Shown here: in pieces, positions 1 to 8,775 of the stretch
Numbering within the stretch: position 1 is the stretch's first letter
Layout of the letters: each line of letters starts with the position of its first letter
Assembly (NCBI GenBank): GCA_027315365.1
Contig: DAHUYF010000078.1
Span: 1-40,376, forward strand
Reading direction: 5' to 3'
From: Rhodospirillales bacterium
Lineage (GTDB): Bacteria > Pseudomonadota > Alphaproteobacteria > ATCC43930 > CGMCC-115725
DNA length: 40,376 bases
Made by a program: the position numbers and the translations under genes
The notes under the pieces: generated by a model
The model's input: only the letters and a program-made list of their open reading frames with translations
What the model was told of the DNA's origin: nothing
Databases searched by the model: none

Positions 1-249
1 CTCGCCCCGCTGGTCGTGCGCGAGGTCTTCCGCGTGGTCGAGCAGATGCGCGAGGAAGGCATCTCGGTGCTGCTGGTGGAACAGAATGTCCGCCTGAGCC
101 TCGCCATCGCCGACCATGCCTATGTTCTGGACGACGGCGCCGTCGTCTATTCCGGGCCCGCCAAGGAGCTGGCCGCCGATGACGGGCGCGTGCAGGCATT
201 GGCCGGCGCCAGCGCCGAAGTGTGGCTGGAAGAGACGACTCGCCGCTGA
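1..249 (+). CDS. livF: Branched-chain amino acid ABC transporter ATP-binding protein, LivF-like (3' end only)
   Basis: Only the last 82 codons are present; the start and both Walker motifs lie outside the window. What remains is the end of an ABC ATPase: the strand-loop SVLLVEQNVRLSLAIADHAY followed by VLDDGAVVYSG. In LivF proteins the usual H-loop histidine is replaced by the EQN seen here, which separates LivF from LivG. It would be one of two cytoplasmic ATPases powering a high-affinity importer for leucine-type amino acids or, in many alphaproteobacteria, other small organic acids and amides. It is presumably the last gene of a liv operon, since a 500-base gap follows. The LivF assignment is good; the substrate is unknown. 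Confidence 0.8.
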   Translation, partial: LAPLVVREVFRVVEQMREEGISVLLVEQNVRLSLAIADHAYVLDDGAVVYSGPAKELAADDGRVQALAGASAEVWLEETTRR

Positions 250-543
250 ATTGCCCGGGCGCGGGGCGCGATCACCCGCAAAGTTGGGTCGGCGCAGGAC
301 TTATGGTGCGGTGCGACATTTTGGCTCCCGCACAAAACCAAGCATTTTCCAGGGACGCATCCTACCTCAAGCGCAAGAGCCTTAACTTCGACATGTTTTT
401 TTGTGATTCTGATGAGCGTTGCGCTGTGCAGCTGGCCGGCGCGGTTGAGGAGCAGGCTAAGAGCGCATGCGCCTAGGCTGCACGACGGATACCAGAGTGG
501 CCCGACCCCATGGCGGGGGTGATGGCACCGGCCGGCATCAACC

Positions 544-575
544 TTGCATACCAGATCGCTTGCAACCAGATCGAT
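544..575. repeat. Tandem direct repeat upstream of prkA
   Basis: Two adjacent copies of TTGCA(T)ACCAGATCG lie at 544-558 and 560-573, differing by one inserted T in the first. The period is 16 bases, close to one and a half helical turns. Repeats of this kind upstream of a gene often bind a regulator, but no family is recognised. The repeat sits about 215 bases before the prkA start, far for a simple repressor site. Confidence 0.5.
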
Positions 576-680
576 TGTCACCACCCGTCGCGCTCGGCGC
601 GTCGCGGCAAGGGACAAAACTGGAACTGGCCCAGAGGAGGCGTGTTTTCCCTGATGCCTGGATCTGTCAAAGAAGTCACG

Positions 681-716
681 TTGAAATACGCGTTCGCCGT
701 TAATGGTTAATTAAGA
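681..716 (+). promoter_or_regulatory. Candidate promoter region of the prkA operon
   Basis: An AT-rich island in otherwise GC-rich DNA begins with TTGAAA at 681-686 and continues into TAATGGTTAATTAAG. The palindrome TTAATTAA is at 708-715. The exact -10 box is unclear because no good hexamer sits at 16-18 bases from TTGAAA. It is the most promoter-like stretch before the operon, about 75-105 bases upstream of the start codon. Confidence 0.3.
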
Positions 717-788
717 ACGAACATGCAAGACTTTGTATCGGTCCCGCAAAGATTTTGAACTGGGACCGTGTCGAGGGCGAGGTGGAGA

Positions 789-2735
789 ATGATTTCTCAG
801 GATAATCTATTTGGTCTCTTCTCGAAGCTGTATGACAGCCAGAAAGAGACTGAGATGAGCCTGGAAGATTATCTCAAGTCTTGCGCACGCGAACCGATGG
901 CCTATGCCAGTGCCGCCGAGCGAATGCTGGCCGCCATCGGCGAACCCGAGATCGTCGATACGAGCCACGACCCGCGGATGGGCCGGATATTCATGAACCG
1001 GAGCATCCGGGTTTACCCCTCCTTTGCCGATTTCTACGGCATGGAAGAGACGATCGAGCGCATCGTGGGCTATTTCCGCCACGCTGCGCAGGGCCTCGAA
1101 GAACGCAAACAGGTGCTCTATCTCCTGGGCCCGGTGGGCGGCGGCAAGTCCTCGCTGGCCGAGCGGCTGAAGCTGCTCATGGAGAAGATGCCGATCTACG
1201 TCTTGAAGGCCGGCAAGGAGATAAGCCCGGTCTTCGAGAGCCCGCTTGGCCTCTTCGACCCCATCCGCATGGGCGACACGCTGGAGCGCAACTATCGCAT
1301 TCCCAAGCGGCGGCTGACCGGCCTCGCCTCGCCCTGGGCGCTGAAGCGCCTGGACGAGTTCGGCGGCGACGTTTCGAAATTCACCGTCGTGCGCCTGCAT
1401 CCCTCGCGGCTGCGACAAATCGGCATCGCCAAGACCGAGCCGGGCGACGAGAACAACCAGGACATCTCGAGCCTGGTCGGCAAGGTCGACATCCGCAAGC
1501 TCGAATTCTTCAGCCAGGCCGACGCCGACGCCTACGCCTTCTCGGGCGGGTTGAACCGCACCACCCAGGGCATTCTCGAATTCGTCGAGATGTTCAAGGC
1601 GCCGATCAAGATGCTCCACCCGCTGCTGACGGCGACGCAGGAGAGCAACTACATCGGCTCGGAAAACATCGGCGCGATCCCTTTCCAAGGCATCATCCTC
1701 GCCCATTCGAACGAGGCGGAGTGGCAGACCTTCAAGAACAACCGCAACAACGAGGCCTTCATCGACCGCATCTGCGTGATCAAGGTTCCGTACTGCCTGC
1801 GCGCGCTGGAAGAGCGGAAAATCTACGAGAAGCTGCTCGCCAACAGCGAGCTCGCCGCGTCGCCCTGCGCCCCCGGCACGCTCGACATGCTGTCGCGGTT
1901 CTGCGTGCTGTCCCGGCTGAAGCAGCACGAGAACTCCAATCTCTATTCCAAGATGCGCGCCTATGACGGCGAAAGCCTCAAGGACAGCGATCCCCGCGCC
2001 AAGACCGTGCAGGAATACCGCGATGGCGCCGGCGTCGACGAAGGCATGGAAGGCATGTCGACCCGCTTCGCCTTCAAGGTGCTGTCCAGCACCTTCAACT
2101 ACGACACGCAGGAGGTCTCGGCCGATCCCGTGCACCTCATGTACGTGCTGGAGCAGGCCATCCGCCGCGAACAGTTCTCCGAGGACAACGAGAAGAAGCT
2201 GCTGACCTACATCAAGGCCGAGCTGGCGCCGCGCTATGCCGAATTCATCGGCAACGAAATCCAGAAGGCCTATCTGGAGTCCTACGGCGATTACGGCCAG
2301 AACCTGTTCGACCGCTACGTCGCCTATGCCGACGCCTGGATCGAGGACCAGGACTACAAGGACCCGGATACGGGGCAGCTGATGGACCGCGAGCTGCTGA
2401 ATCAGGAATTGTCCAAGATCGAGAAGCCGGCGGGGATCGCCAATCCCAAGGATTTCCGCAACGAAGTGGTGAAGTTCGCGCTGCGCGCCCGCGCCTCCTA
2501 TGGCGGCCGGAACCCGTCCTGGACCTCCTATGAGAAGCTGCGCGAGGTGATCGAGAAGCGGATGTTCTCGCATGTCGAGGACCTGCTGCCGGTAATCAGC
2601 TTCGGCTCCAAGAAGGACTCGGACACCGAGAAGAAGCATCACGACTTCCTCGAGCGCATGATGTCGCGCGGCTACACCCAGCGCCAGGTCCGGCGCCTCG
2701 TCGAGTGGTACATGCGCGTCAACAAGGCGGGTTAG
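789..2735 (+). CDS. prkA: PrkA family serine protein kinase
   Basis: Cytoplasmic AAA-like protein kinase of the PrkA/YeaG family, about 648 residues against 644 for E. coli YeaG. The N-terminal PrkA AAA domain contains the P-loop GPVGGGKS at about residues 114-121; the C-terminal half is the kinase-like PrkA domain. The N-terminus (DYLKSCAREPMAYASAAERM) matches the family closely. I chose ATG 789 because GGTGGAG lies 5 bases upstream and it reproduces the usual family start; an in-frame GTG at 768 is possible. It heads an operon with the DUF444 gene 25 bases downstream and spoVR. In enterobacteria yeaG and yeaH are co-induced by nutrient and stationary-phase stress; the role here is inferred to be similar. 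The substrates are not known. Confidence 0.93.
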   Translation: MISQDNLFGLFSKLYDSQKETEMSLEDYLKSCAREPMAYASAAERMLAAIGEPEIVDTSHDPRMGRIFMNRSIRVYPSFADFYGMEETIERIVGYFRHAAQGLEERKQVLYLLGPVGGGKSSLAERLKLLMEKMPIYVLKAGKEISPVFESPLGLFDPIRMGDTLERNYRIPKRRLTGLASPWALKRLDEFGGDVSKFTVVRLHPSRLRQIGIAKTEPGDENNQDISSLVGKVDIRKLEFFSQADADAYAFSGGLNRTTQGILEFVEMFKAPIKMLHPLLTATQESNYIGSENIGAIPFQGIILAHSNEAEWQTFKNNRNNEAFIDRICVIKVPYCLRALEERKIYEKLLANSELAASPCAPGTLDMLSRFCVLSRLKQHENSNLYSKMRAYDGESLKDSDPRAKTVQEYRDGAGVDEGMEGMSTRFAFKVLSSTFNYDTQEVSADPVHLMYVLEQAIRREQFSEDNEKKLLTYIKAELAPRYAEFIGNEIQKAYLESYGDYGQNLFDRYVAYADAWIEDQDYKDPDTGQLMDRELLNQELSKIEKPAGIANPKDFRNEVVKFALRARASYGGRNPSWTSYEKLREVIEKRMFSHVEDLLPVISFGSKKDSDTEKKHHDFLERMMSRGYTQRQVRRLVEWYMRVNKAG

Positions 2736-2760
2736 CGCCACAACGGAGACATCTCGCCCG

Positions 2761-4053
2761 ATGAACATCATCGATCGACGGCCAAATCCCAAAGGCAAGA
2801 GCCTTGCCAACCGGCAGCGCTTCATCGATCGGGCGAGAGGCGAGGTGAAGAAGGCGCTGGTCGACGCCCTGAAGCGGCGCAAGGTCGGCGAGACCGACGG
2901 CGGCGAGAAGATCTCGATCCCGAGCCGGGGTATCGCCGAACCCGTCTTCCATCGTGCCGCCCATGGCGGCAAGCGCGACTACATCGTCCCCGGCAACAAG
3001 AAGTACGTCGCCGGCGACCAGATCGAGCGCCCGCCGGCCGGCGAGGGCGGCGGCCGCGGCGGGGCCAGCGCCGAGGACGGCGGCGAGCAGGACGCCTTCG
3101 AATTCGTGCTCTCCAAGGAGGAGTTTCTCAACCTCTTCTTCGAGGATCTGGAGCTTCCCGACCTGGTCAAGACGCGACTCAAGGAGAGTGAGGCGACGCA
3201 GCTCGCGCGCGCCGGCTTCTCGATCGCCGGCACGCCGGCCAGCCTCAACCTCGTGCGCACCATGCGCAACAGCCTGGCGCGGCGCATCTCGCTGCACCGG
3301 CCGCGCGCGCACGAGATCGCCGCGCTCGAACGGCAGATCGACACCGCGCTGGCCGCCGACGACGCCGAGAGCGCGGCGCAGGGCCGGCTCGATCTCGACC
3401 TGCTGCAGCGCCGCGCGCGCCGCGTGGGTTTCATCGACCCCGTCGACGTCCGCTACAACCGCTTCGAGCGCATCCCGAAACCGAACACGCAGGCGGTGAT
3501 GTTCTGCCTGATGGACGTGTCGGGCTCGATGACCGAGGCGATGAAGGATCTGGCCAAGCGCTTCTTCCTGTTGCTGCACGTGTTCCTGACGCGCCGCTAC
3601 AAGCACGTCGAAGTCGTCTTCATCCGCCATACCAGCAACGCGCAGGAAGTCGACGAGGAAACCTTCTTCCACAGCCGCGAGACCGGCGGCACCATCGTCT
3701 CGACCGCGCTCGAAGAAATGATGCGGGTGGTGCGCGAGCGCTACAGCCCCGACAACTGGAACATCTACGCCGCGCAGGCCTCCGACGGCGACAACTACAC
3801 CGAGGACAGCGACCGCTGCAGCCAATTGCTGGGCGGCGAGATCCTCCCGCTGACGCAGTACTTCGCCTATATCGAAGTCGGCGCCGAGGCGACGCTGCGC
3901 CACGGCTTCCCCTCGCCGCCGACCGATCTCTGGCGCACCTACAGCCAGATCGCCGAGCAGCATCGCAACTTCGCCATGCGCAAGGTGGCGGACCAGACCC
4001 AGATATTCCCGGTCTTCCATGAGCTGTTCGCCAAGCAGCGGGAGCACGCCTGA
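2761..4053 (+). CDS. yeaH: DUF444 / UPF0229 family protein (YeaH/YhbH-like, VWA domain)
   Basis: A 430-residue cytoplasmic protein of the YeaH/YhbH family. The N-terminus INIIDRRPNPKGKSLANRQR-type basic segment and the Gly-rich, negatively charged linker around residues 90-120 are typical. A von Willebrand factor A-like fold follows, with the metal-site motif DVSGS at about residues 252-256 (MIDAS, DxSxS). YhbH is needed for sporulation in Bacillus, and YeaH is the constant partner of the PrkA kinase; its biochemical role is not established. The gene lies 25 bases after prkA and overlaps spoVR by one base (TGATG), so the three proteins are probably made together. No truncation is seen. Confidence 0.92.
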   Translation: MNIIDRRPNPKGKSLANRQRFIDRARGEVKKALVDALKRRKVGETDGGEKISIPSRGIAEPVFHRAAHGGKRDYIVPGNKKYVAGDQIERPPAGEGGGRGGASAEDGGEQDAFEFVLSKEEFLNLFFEDLELPDLVKTRLKESEATQLARAGFSIAGTPASLNLVRTMRNSLARRISLHRPRAHEIAALERQIDTALAADDAESAAQGRLDLDLLQRRARRVGFIDPVDVRYNRFERIPKPNTQAVMFCLMDVSGSMTEAMKDLAKRFFLLLHVFLTRRYKHVEVVFIRHTSNAQEVDEETFFHSRETGGTIVSTALEEMMRVVRERYSPDNWNIYAAQASDGDNYTEDSDRCSQLLGGEILPLTQYFAYIEVGAEATLRHGFPSPPTDLWRTYSQIAEQHRNFAMRKVADQTQIFPVFHELFAKQREHA

Positions 4054-5615
4054 TGGCGGCCGACGGCGGCATCGCCAATCCGGACCGGCTTCTCTTCGAG
4101 GGGCCGGAATGGGATTTCGAGAAGCTGCGCCGCGTCTACGGCGCGATCGAGGAGATCGCGCTCGGCGAGCTCGGCCTCGACGTCTATCCCAACCAGATCG
4201 AGGTGATCACCTCCGAGCAGATGCTCGACGCCTATGCCTCGATCGGCCTGCCGCTGATGTACCGGCATTGGAGCTTCGGCAAGCGCTTCGCCCGCGAGGA
4301 GGCGCTCTACCGCCACGGGCTCCAGGGCCTCGCCTACGAGATCGTCATCAATTCGAGCCCCTGCATCAGCTACATCATGGAAGAGAACTCCATGACCATG
4401 CAGGCGCTGGTGATCGCGCACGCCGCCTTCGGCCACAACCACTTCTTCAAGAACAACTACCTCTTCCGCCAGTGGACCGACGCCACCGGCATCCTCGACT
4501 ATCTCACCTTCGCGCGCGACTTCGTGGCACATGCCGAGGAAAGCCACGGGGTCGAGGCGGTCGAGCGCGTGGTCGACGCCGCCCATGCGCTGATGAACCA
4601 CGGCGTTCACCGCTACGACCGCCCGGCCAAGCTCAACCTCGAAGAGGAGCGCAAGCGCCAGGAGGAGCGTCGGCAGCACTTCGAATCGAGCTATGACGAC
4701 ATCTGGCGCACGGCGCTGATCGGCGACAAGCGCGAAGAGGAGCCCGGCCAGGACAAGGAGAAGCAGCGCGCCGAGGTGCGCCGCCGGCTCGGCCTGCCCG
4801 AGGAGAACCTGCTCTATTTCCTCGAGAAGCGCGCGCCCCGGCTCGAGCCATGGCAGCGCGAGCTGGTGCGCATCGTCCGCCACATCTCGCAGTATTTCTA
4901 TCCGCAGAAGCAGACGCGGCTGCTCAACGAGGGCTGCGCCACCTTCGTCCACTACGAGATCATGACGCGGCTGCACGAGAAGGGGCTGATCACCGACGGA
5001 TCGTTCCTCGAGGCGCTGCACTCCCACACCAGCGTCGTCTTCCAGCCGGATTTCGACGACCGGCGCTACAACGGCATCAATCCCTACGCGCTGGGATTCG
5101 CCATGATGCGCGACATCAAGCGCATCTGCCTGGAGCCGGAGGACGAGGATCGCGAATGGTTCCCGGAGATCGCCGGCAACGGCGACCCCTACGGCACGCT
5201 GCGCCACGCCTGGGCGAACTACCGCGACGAAAGCTTCGTGCTGCAGTATCTGAGCCCGCATCTCATGCGCAAGTTCCGGCTGTTCAAGGTGCTGGACGAG
5301 GAAGGCGCCGACACGCTGGTGGTCGACGCCATCCATGACGAGCGCGGCTACCGCGAGATCCGCCGCGCGCTGGCCCGCCACTACGACCTGGCGCGGCACG
5401 ATCCCGACATCCAGATCCGCGATGTCGACCTGCAGGGCGACCGCTGCCTGGTGCTCAGCCATGTCGTGCATGACGGCGTCCTGCTCGACGAGCCCAGCGC
5501 CAAGGCCGTGCTCGAGCAGCTCGCCGAGCTCTGGCGCTACAGCATCCGGCTCGAAGAGATCGACGCCGCCAGCGAGCACGTCATCAAGGCGCACGAGGTC
5601 CCGGCGCGGCTTTAG
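4053..5615 (+). CDS. spoVR: SpoVR family protein (YcgB-like)
   Basis: A 520-residue SpoVR/YcgB homologue of ordinary length. It shows the family signatures YRHWSFGKRF, EIVINSSPCISYIMEEN and HAAFGHNHFFKNNY in the first 150 residues, and NEGCATFVHYEIM about two thirds along. A charged, coiled-coil-like segment rich in Glu, Arg and Lys is near residues 190-250. SpoVR is required for spore cortex formation in Bacillus, but this gene lineage is widespread in non-sporulating proteobacteria, where it accompanies prkA and DUF444. The function is unknown; a stress or stationary-phase role is inferred from the operon. The start ATG overlaps the DUF444 stop, indicating translational coupling. The gene faces a convergent MFS gene across a strong hairpin. 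Confidence 0.93.
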   Translation: MAADGGIANPDRLLFEGPEWDFEKLRRVYGAIEEIALGELGLDVYPNQIEVITSEQMLDAYASIGLPLMYRHWSFGKRFAREEALYRHGLQGLAYEIVINSSPCISYIMEENSMTMQALVIAHAAFGHNHFFKNNYLFRQWTDATGILDYLTFARDFVAHAEESHGVEAVERVVDAAHALMNHGVHRYDRPAKLNLEEERKRQEERRQHFESSYDDIWRTALIGDKREEEPGQDKEKQRAEVRRRLGLPEENLLYFLEKRAPRLEPWQRELVRIVRHISQYFYPQKQTRLLNEGCATFVHYEIMTRLHEKGLITDGSFLEALHSHTSVVFQPDFDDRRYNGINPYALGFAMMRDIKRICLEPEDEDREWFPEIAGNGDPYGTLRHAWANYRDESFVLQYLSPHLMRKFRLFKVLDEEGADTLVVDAIHDERGYREIRRALARHYDLARHDPDIQIRDVDLQGDRCLVLSHVVHDGVLLDEPSAKAVLEQLAELWRYSIRLEEIDAASEHVIKAHEVPARL

Positions 5616-5676
5616 CGCTGCGGCTCTGAGCAATTCTCTCCAGCAGTCGTCCGCATTTTCTTCGCAAGCGATTTCG

Positions 5677-5714
5677 CGTCGTCATGGCCGGGACAAAGCC
5701 CGGCCATGACGACG
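5677..5714. terminator. Perfect 16-bp stem hairpin between convergent genes; intergenic repeat-like
   Basis: The arms CGTCGTCATGGCCGGG (5677-5692) and CCCGGCCATGACGACG (5699-5714) are exact reverse complements with a six-base loop, ACAAAG. It lies between the stops of spoVR and the convergent MFS gene and can act as a bidirectional terminator; no clean T-run follows. From general knowledge, GTCATGGCCGGG…CCCGGCCATGAC palindromes occur in many copies between genes in Bradyrhizobium-like and related alphaproteobacteria, so this is probably a copy of a dispersed element. Confidence 0.8.
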
Positions 5715-5738
5715 AAAGGGGAGAGTTGGAGCGGCGCC

Positions 5739-6953
5739 CTATCTGCTCACGCCAGCGCCTCTGCCCGTCAGCACCAGCACCGCCGCCGCGAGGTGGAGCG
5801 CGGTTGCCAGCATCAACGGCGCGGCATAGCCGCCGGCGAGGTCGTGGAGCGCGCCGAAGATCGCCGGCGCAAAGCTGAACACCGCCTGATTGATCGCGAC
5901 GACGAGCGCCACGACGCGGCCGAGATCGGCCGGCGCAAATTCCCGCTCGGCGATGAGCGGCGGCAGCGACACCAGATTGCCGAGCCCCAACCCGAACAGC
6001 ACGCAGCCCAGCAGCGCCGGCGCAATGCCGGTGTCGAGCAGCAGCAGCAGCCCGGCGATCTGCAGCACGAAATTCCCCGCCGCGGCGAGGCGCCGGTCGA
6101 CGCGGTCGACAACCGCGCCCAATAGCAGCCGTCCGAGAATGGCGCAGACCGCGGTGAGGCTGACCGCGCTCGCTGCTCCGGCATCCCCGAGTCTCGGTGC
6201 CAGCAGGCTGACCAGGTTGGCGACGAGCCCGACCTGGGAGAAGAGACCGAGCGCGAAGGCGCTCGACAGGGTCAGGAACCGCGGCTGCCGAAGCAGCGCG
6301 CGGCGGCTCGCCACCGCCGACGGGGCGCCTCCGCTGGTGGGCGATGCGGCGCCGCTCGCGCCCTCGCCGTCCGGCAGCACGCCCAGCGAGGCCGGCGTCG
6401 GGCGAAGATAGCGGCCCGCCAGCGGCCACAGCACGGCGAGGCTGGCGGCGGCCACCGCCGCCGCGGCGCCGGCCAAGCCGAGCCTGGCGCTCAGCGCCAC
6501 CCAGAGCGGGATGAACAGCACGCCGCCGAAGCTCGCGCCGTTGAAGGCGAGGCTCAATGCCGCGCCGCGGCGCCGCCGGAACCAGGGCAGCAGCATCGCG
6601 CTGATGCCCGCAGTGCTGGTCGCCGCCCATCCCGCCGCGGTCAGCGCCGCAGCGGCGAAAAGCTGCCACGGCGCCGCGGCGAGCCCCCAGGCCAGCACGC
6701 CCGCCGCCAGCGCCACCACGCCGGCACGCGTGGTGGCGACCAGGCCGAAGCGGCGATGCGCGTCGTCGAGATAGGCCATGAGCCCGGCGCTCATCAGGTA
6801 ATGCGCGGTGATCGCCGCCGAGATCAGCGAGATCGGCCAGCCGCGCGTCTCGTGAATGGCGTGAAGCAGGACAGAGAGCCCGTAGAAGGCGATGCCCCAG
6901 GCGAAGACGGCGAAGACGAAGGCGGCGCCGACCACCCGCCAACCGAAAAACAT
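5739..6953 (-). CDS. Major facilitator superfamily transporter
   Basis: An inner-membrane carrier of about 404 residues with some 12 hydrophobic segments and the MFS layout of two six-helix halves. The N-terminus FFGWRVVGAAFVFAVFAWG resembles MFS members related to monocarboxylate and oxalate/formate transporters. The middle loop (GASGAASPTSGGAPSAVASR) is Ala/Ser-rich. I prefer ATG 6953 because AAGGG stands five bases before it; an in-frame ATG at 6980 adds nine residues but has no Shine-Dalgarno. It is a single gene, convergent with spoVR and followed upstream by msrB on the same strand after 98 bases. The substrate cannot be deduced. Confidence 0.85.
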   Translation of the reverse strand: MFFGWRVVGAAFVFAVFAWGIAFYGLSVLLHAIHETRGWPISLISAAITAHYLMSAGLMAYLDDAHRRFGLVATTRAGVVALAAGVLAWGLAAAPWQLFAAAALTAAGWAATSTAGISAMLLPWFRRRRGAALSLAFNGASFGGVLFIPLWVALSARLGLAGAAAAVAAASLAVLWPLAGRYLRPTPASLGVLPDGEGASGAASPTSGGAPSAVASRRALLRQPRFLTLSSAFALGLFSQVGLVANLVSLLAPRLGDAGAASAVSLTAVCAILGRLLLGAVVDRVDRRLAAAGNFVLQIAGLLLLLDTGIAPALLGCVLFGLGLGNLVSLPPLIAEREFAPADLGRVVALVVAINQAVFSFAPAIFGALHDLAGGYAAPLMLATALHLAAAVLVLTGRGAGVSR

Positions 6954-7051
6954 GCCCGCCCTTGCCCGCGTCGCCGTCATGGCGACAGGTCTACGCGCGG
7001 CGGATCATGCCTGCCAGGCGGAACGCTTCGGTGCGTGCCGAAGCGTCGCGG

Positions 7052-7447
7052 TCATTGCGGCTTGAAGGCGAGCGCGGCCGAGTTCAGGCAATAGCGCAGC
7101 CCGGTCGGCGCGGGACCGTCCTCGAAAACATGCCCGAGATGCGCCTCGCATCGGCTGCACAGCACCTCGGTGCGCGTCATGAAGAGGCTGCGGTCGGTTT
7201 CGGTGGCGACGCGCTCCCCGGCCAGCGGCGCCCAGAAGCTCGGCCAGCCGGTGCCGGATTCAAATTTGGTGTCGGAGGCGAAGAGCTCCTGGCCGCAGCA
7301 GACGCAGGCGTAGACGCCGCGCGCCTTGCTGTCCCAGAACGCGCCGGTGAAGGCGCGCTCGGTGCCCTTTTTGCGCGCGACGCGGTACTGTTCCGGCGTG
7401 AGCTGGGCCCGCCATTCGGCGTCGGACTTGACCAGTTTCTCGCTCAT
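7052..7447 (-). CDS. msrB: Peptide-methionine (R)-S-oxide reductase MsrB
   Basis: A 131-residue cytosolic enzyme that reduces the R epimer of methionine sulfoxide in proteins. Visible are the zinc cysteines C48/C51 (CVCC) and C97/C100 (CSRC), the motif GTGWPSF, the conserved HLGHVF, and the catalytic cysteine C120 in RYCLNSAAL. No second resolving cysteine is obvious beyond the zinc set. The start is ATG 7447, which has AAGGAG six bases upstream; longer in-frame starts lack this. The gene is divergent from the iron exporter gene at 7567, with about 120 bases between, so both may answer to iron or oxidative stress. Confidence 0.95.
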   Translation of the reverse strand: MSEKLVKSDAEWRAQLTPEQYRVARKKGTERAFTGAFWDSKARGVYACVCCGQELFASDTKFESGTGWPSFWAPLAGERVATETDRSLFMTRTEVLCSRCEAHLGHVFEDGPAPTGLRYCLNSAALAFKPQ

Positions 7448-7566
7448 GAGCCGCTCCTTGCTGGCCGTCATCCTATCGCCGGACGGCGCGCGCGCAAGCC
7501 GGGCGGCGTTGCGCCGGCGCCGTGCGGCGCCTATCTCTGCGCGACGCATCGCCGAGGAGGCACCCC

Positions 7567-8697
7567 GTGAGCGACGAGAGCCCGGTTTCGCGCTATCGCA
7601 GCAATCTCCACGGCGAGATGGACAGCGCCGCGCTCTACCGCGCGCTGGCCGCCGCCGAGAGCAACCCGCAGCTGAAAGAGGTCTATGGCCGCCTCGCCGC
7701 GGTAGAGGAGGCGCATGCCGAATTCTGGCGCAAGCGGCTGGCGAGCGTCGGTGCCGCGGCCGGGGCGCGTGGGCCGCGCTGGCGCACCCGCGTGCTGGCC
7801 TGGGCGGCGCGGCGCTTCGGACCCGAATTCGTGCTGCCGGTGGTGAACTCGCTGGAGCGCGCCGATTTCGACAAATACGACGCCCAGCCCGAAGCGGTTT
7901 CCGCCGGATTGCCGGCCGACGAGCGCTCTCATTCGCGGGTCATCGCCGCCATGGCGCGGCCGTCGGAGGGCGGCATGACCGGCAGCGCGCTGGCGCAGAT
8001 CGAGGGCAGGCATCGCAGCGCCGGCGGCAATGCGCTGCGCGCCGCGGTGCTCGGCGCCAATGACGGGCTGGTCTCCAATCTGAGCCTGGTGATGGGGGTC
8101 GCCGGCGCCGATTTCTCCGCCCGCACCACGCTGGTCACCGGTCTCGCCGGCCTCATCGCCGGCGCCTGCTCGATGGCGATGGGCGAATGGCTGTCGGTCA
8201 ACAGCTCGCGCGAATTCTACCAGCAGCAGATCGCCGGCGAAGCGGCGGAGCTGACCGAGTTCCCGGAGGAGGAGAAGCAGGAGCTGCAGCTCATCTATCA
8301 GGCCAAGGGCCTCTCCGAGGCGCAGGCGAAGACGCTGGCCGAACGGCTCATCGGCAACCGTGAGACCGCGCTCGACACGCTGGCGCGAGAGGAACTCGGC
8401 ATCAATCCCGAGGAGCTCGGCGGCTCCGCCTGGACCGCCGCGGCCACGTCCTTCCTGCTCTTCGCGGGCGGCGCGGTGATCCCGGTGCTGCCGTTCTTCG
8501 CGTTGGGCGGACTTGCCGCGGTGGGCGCCAGCATCGGTCTTGCCGCGCTCGCCATGTTCGCGATCGGCGCTGGCACGACGCTCTTCACCGGGCGCGGCGT
8601 GGTGTTCTCCGGGCTGCGGCAGCTGGCGATCGGCGTCGCGGCGGCGGCCGTGACCTACGGCGTCGGCAAGCTGATCGGCGTCTCCCTGGCGAGCTGA
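7567..8697 (+). CDS. mbfA: Membrane-bound ferritin/VIT1 family iron exporter (MbfA-like)
   Basis: A two-domain protein of 376 residues. Residues 1-140 form a ferritin/rubrerythrin-like helical domain with carboxylate and histidine ligands in HGEMDSA (E17), VEEAHAEFW (E47, E48, H50) and DERSHSRV. Residues about 150-376 are a VIT1/CCC1-type membrane domain ([20 protein letters not shown], then [10 protein letters not shown]) with a cytosolic helical insert and three terminal membrane segments. MbfA of Bradyrhizobium and Agrobacterium exports iron and protects against peroxide, under Irr control; the same role is inferred here. The start is GTG 7567 with GAGGAGG six bases upstream. I could not recognise an Irr box in the shared msrB/mbfA spacer. 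Manganese is an alternative substrate. Confidence 0.88.
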   Translation: MSDESPVSRYRSNLHGEMDSAALYRALAAAESNPQLKEVYGRLAAVEEAHAEFWRKRLASVGAAAGARGPRWRTRVLAWAARRFGPEFVLPVVNSLERADFDKYDAQPEAVSAGLPADERSHSRVIAAMARPSEGGMTGSALAQIEGRHRSAGGNALRAAVLGANDGLVSNLSLVMGVAGADFSARTTLVTGLAGLIAGACSMAMGEWLSVNSSREFYQQQIAGEAAELTEFPEEEKQELQLIYQAKGLSEAQAKTLAERLIGNRETALDTLAREELGINPEELGGSAWTAAATSFLLFAGGAVIPVLPFFALGGLAAVGASIGLAALAMFAIGAGTTLFTGRGVVFSGLRQLAIGVAAAAVTYGVGKLIGVSLAS

Positions 8698-8775
8698 TCC
8701 CGCGGAGCCAGGGCCCGGCAGCGACCGCGCCGTCGAATTAGGATACCGCCCGCGGCCGGTTTCCATCCGGCGGAG

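Larger units (their letters stand above)
250..788. other. Long intergenic region between livF-like gene and prkA
   Basis: No convincing gene is seen here. Base composition is visibly less GC-rich than in the flanking genes. It contains a run of seven T at 396-402 in an AT-rich patch (378-420), a tandem direct repeat at 544-575, and an AT-rich segment at 681-716 containing TTGAAA and TTAATTAA that may hold the prkA promoter. No clear rho-independent terminator for the upstream gene was recognised. Short open frames in this stretch lack coding character and ribosome-binding sites. Confidence 0.5.

Noticed and set aside
378-402. T-run at 396-402 considered as a terminator of the livF-like gene
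   Set aside because: No stable GC stem precedes the run.
521-548. TGGCAC followed by TTGCA, considered as a sigma-54 promoter for prkA
   Set aside because: The GG and GC pairs are about 20 bases apart, not the required 10.
768-788. GTG start seven codons before ATG 789 of prkA
   Set aside because: The seven added residues are unlike the family, and ATG 789 has its own GGTGGAG site.
807-2972. A 721-codon minus-strand open frame opposite prkA
   Set aside because: Same cause: a shadow of the PrkA gene, low-complexity and domain-free.
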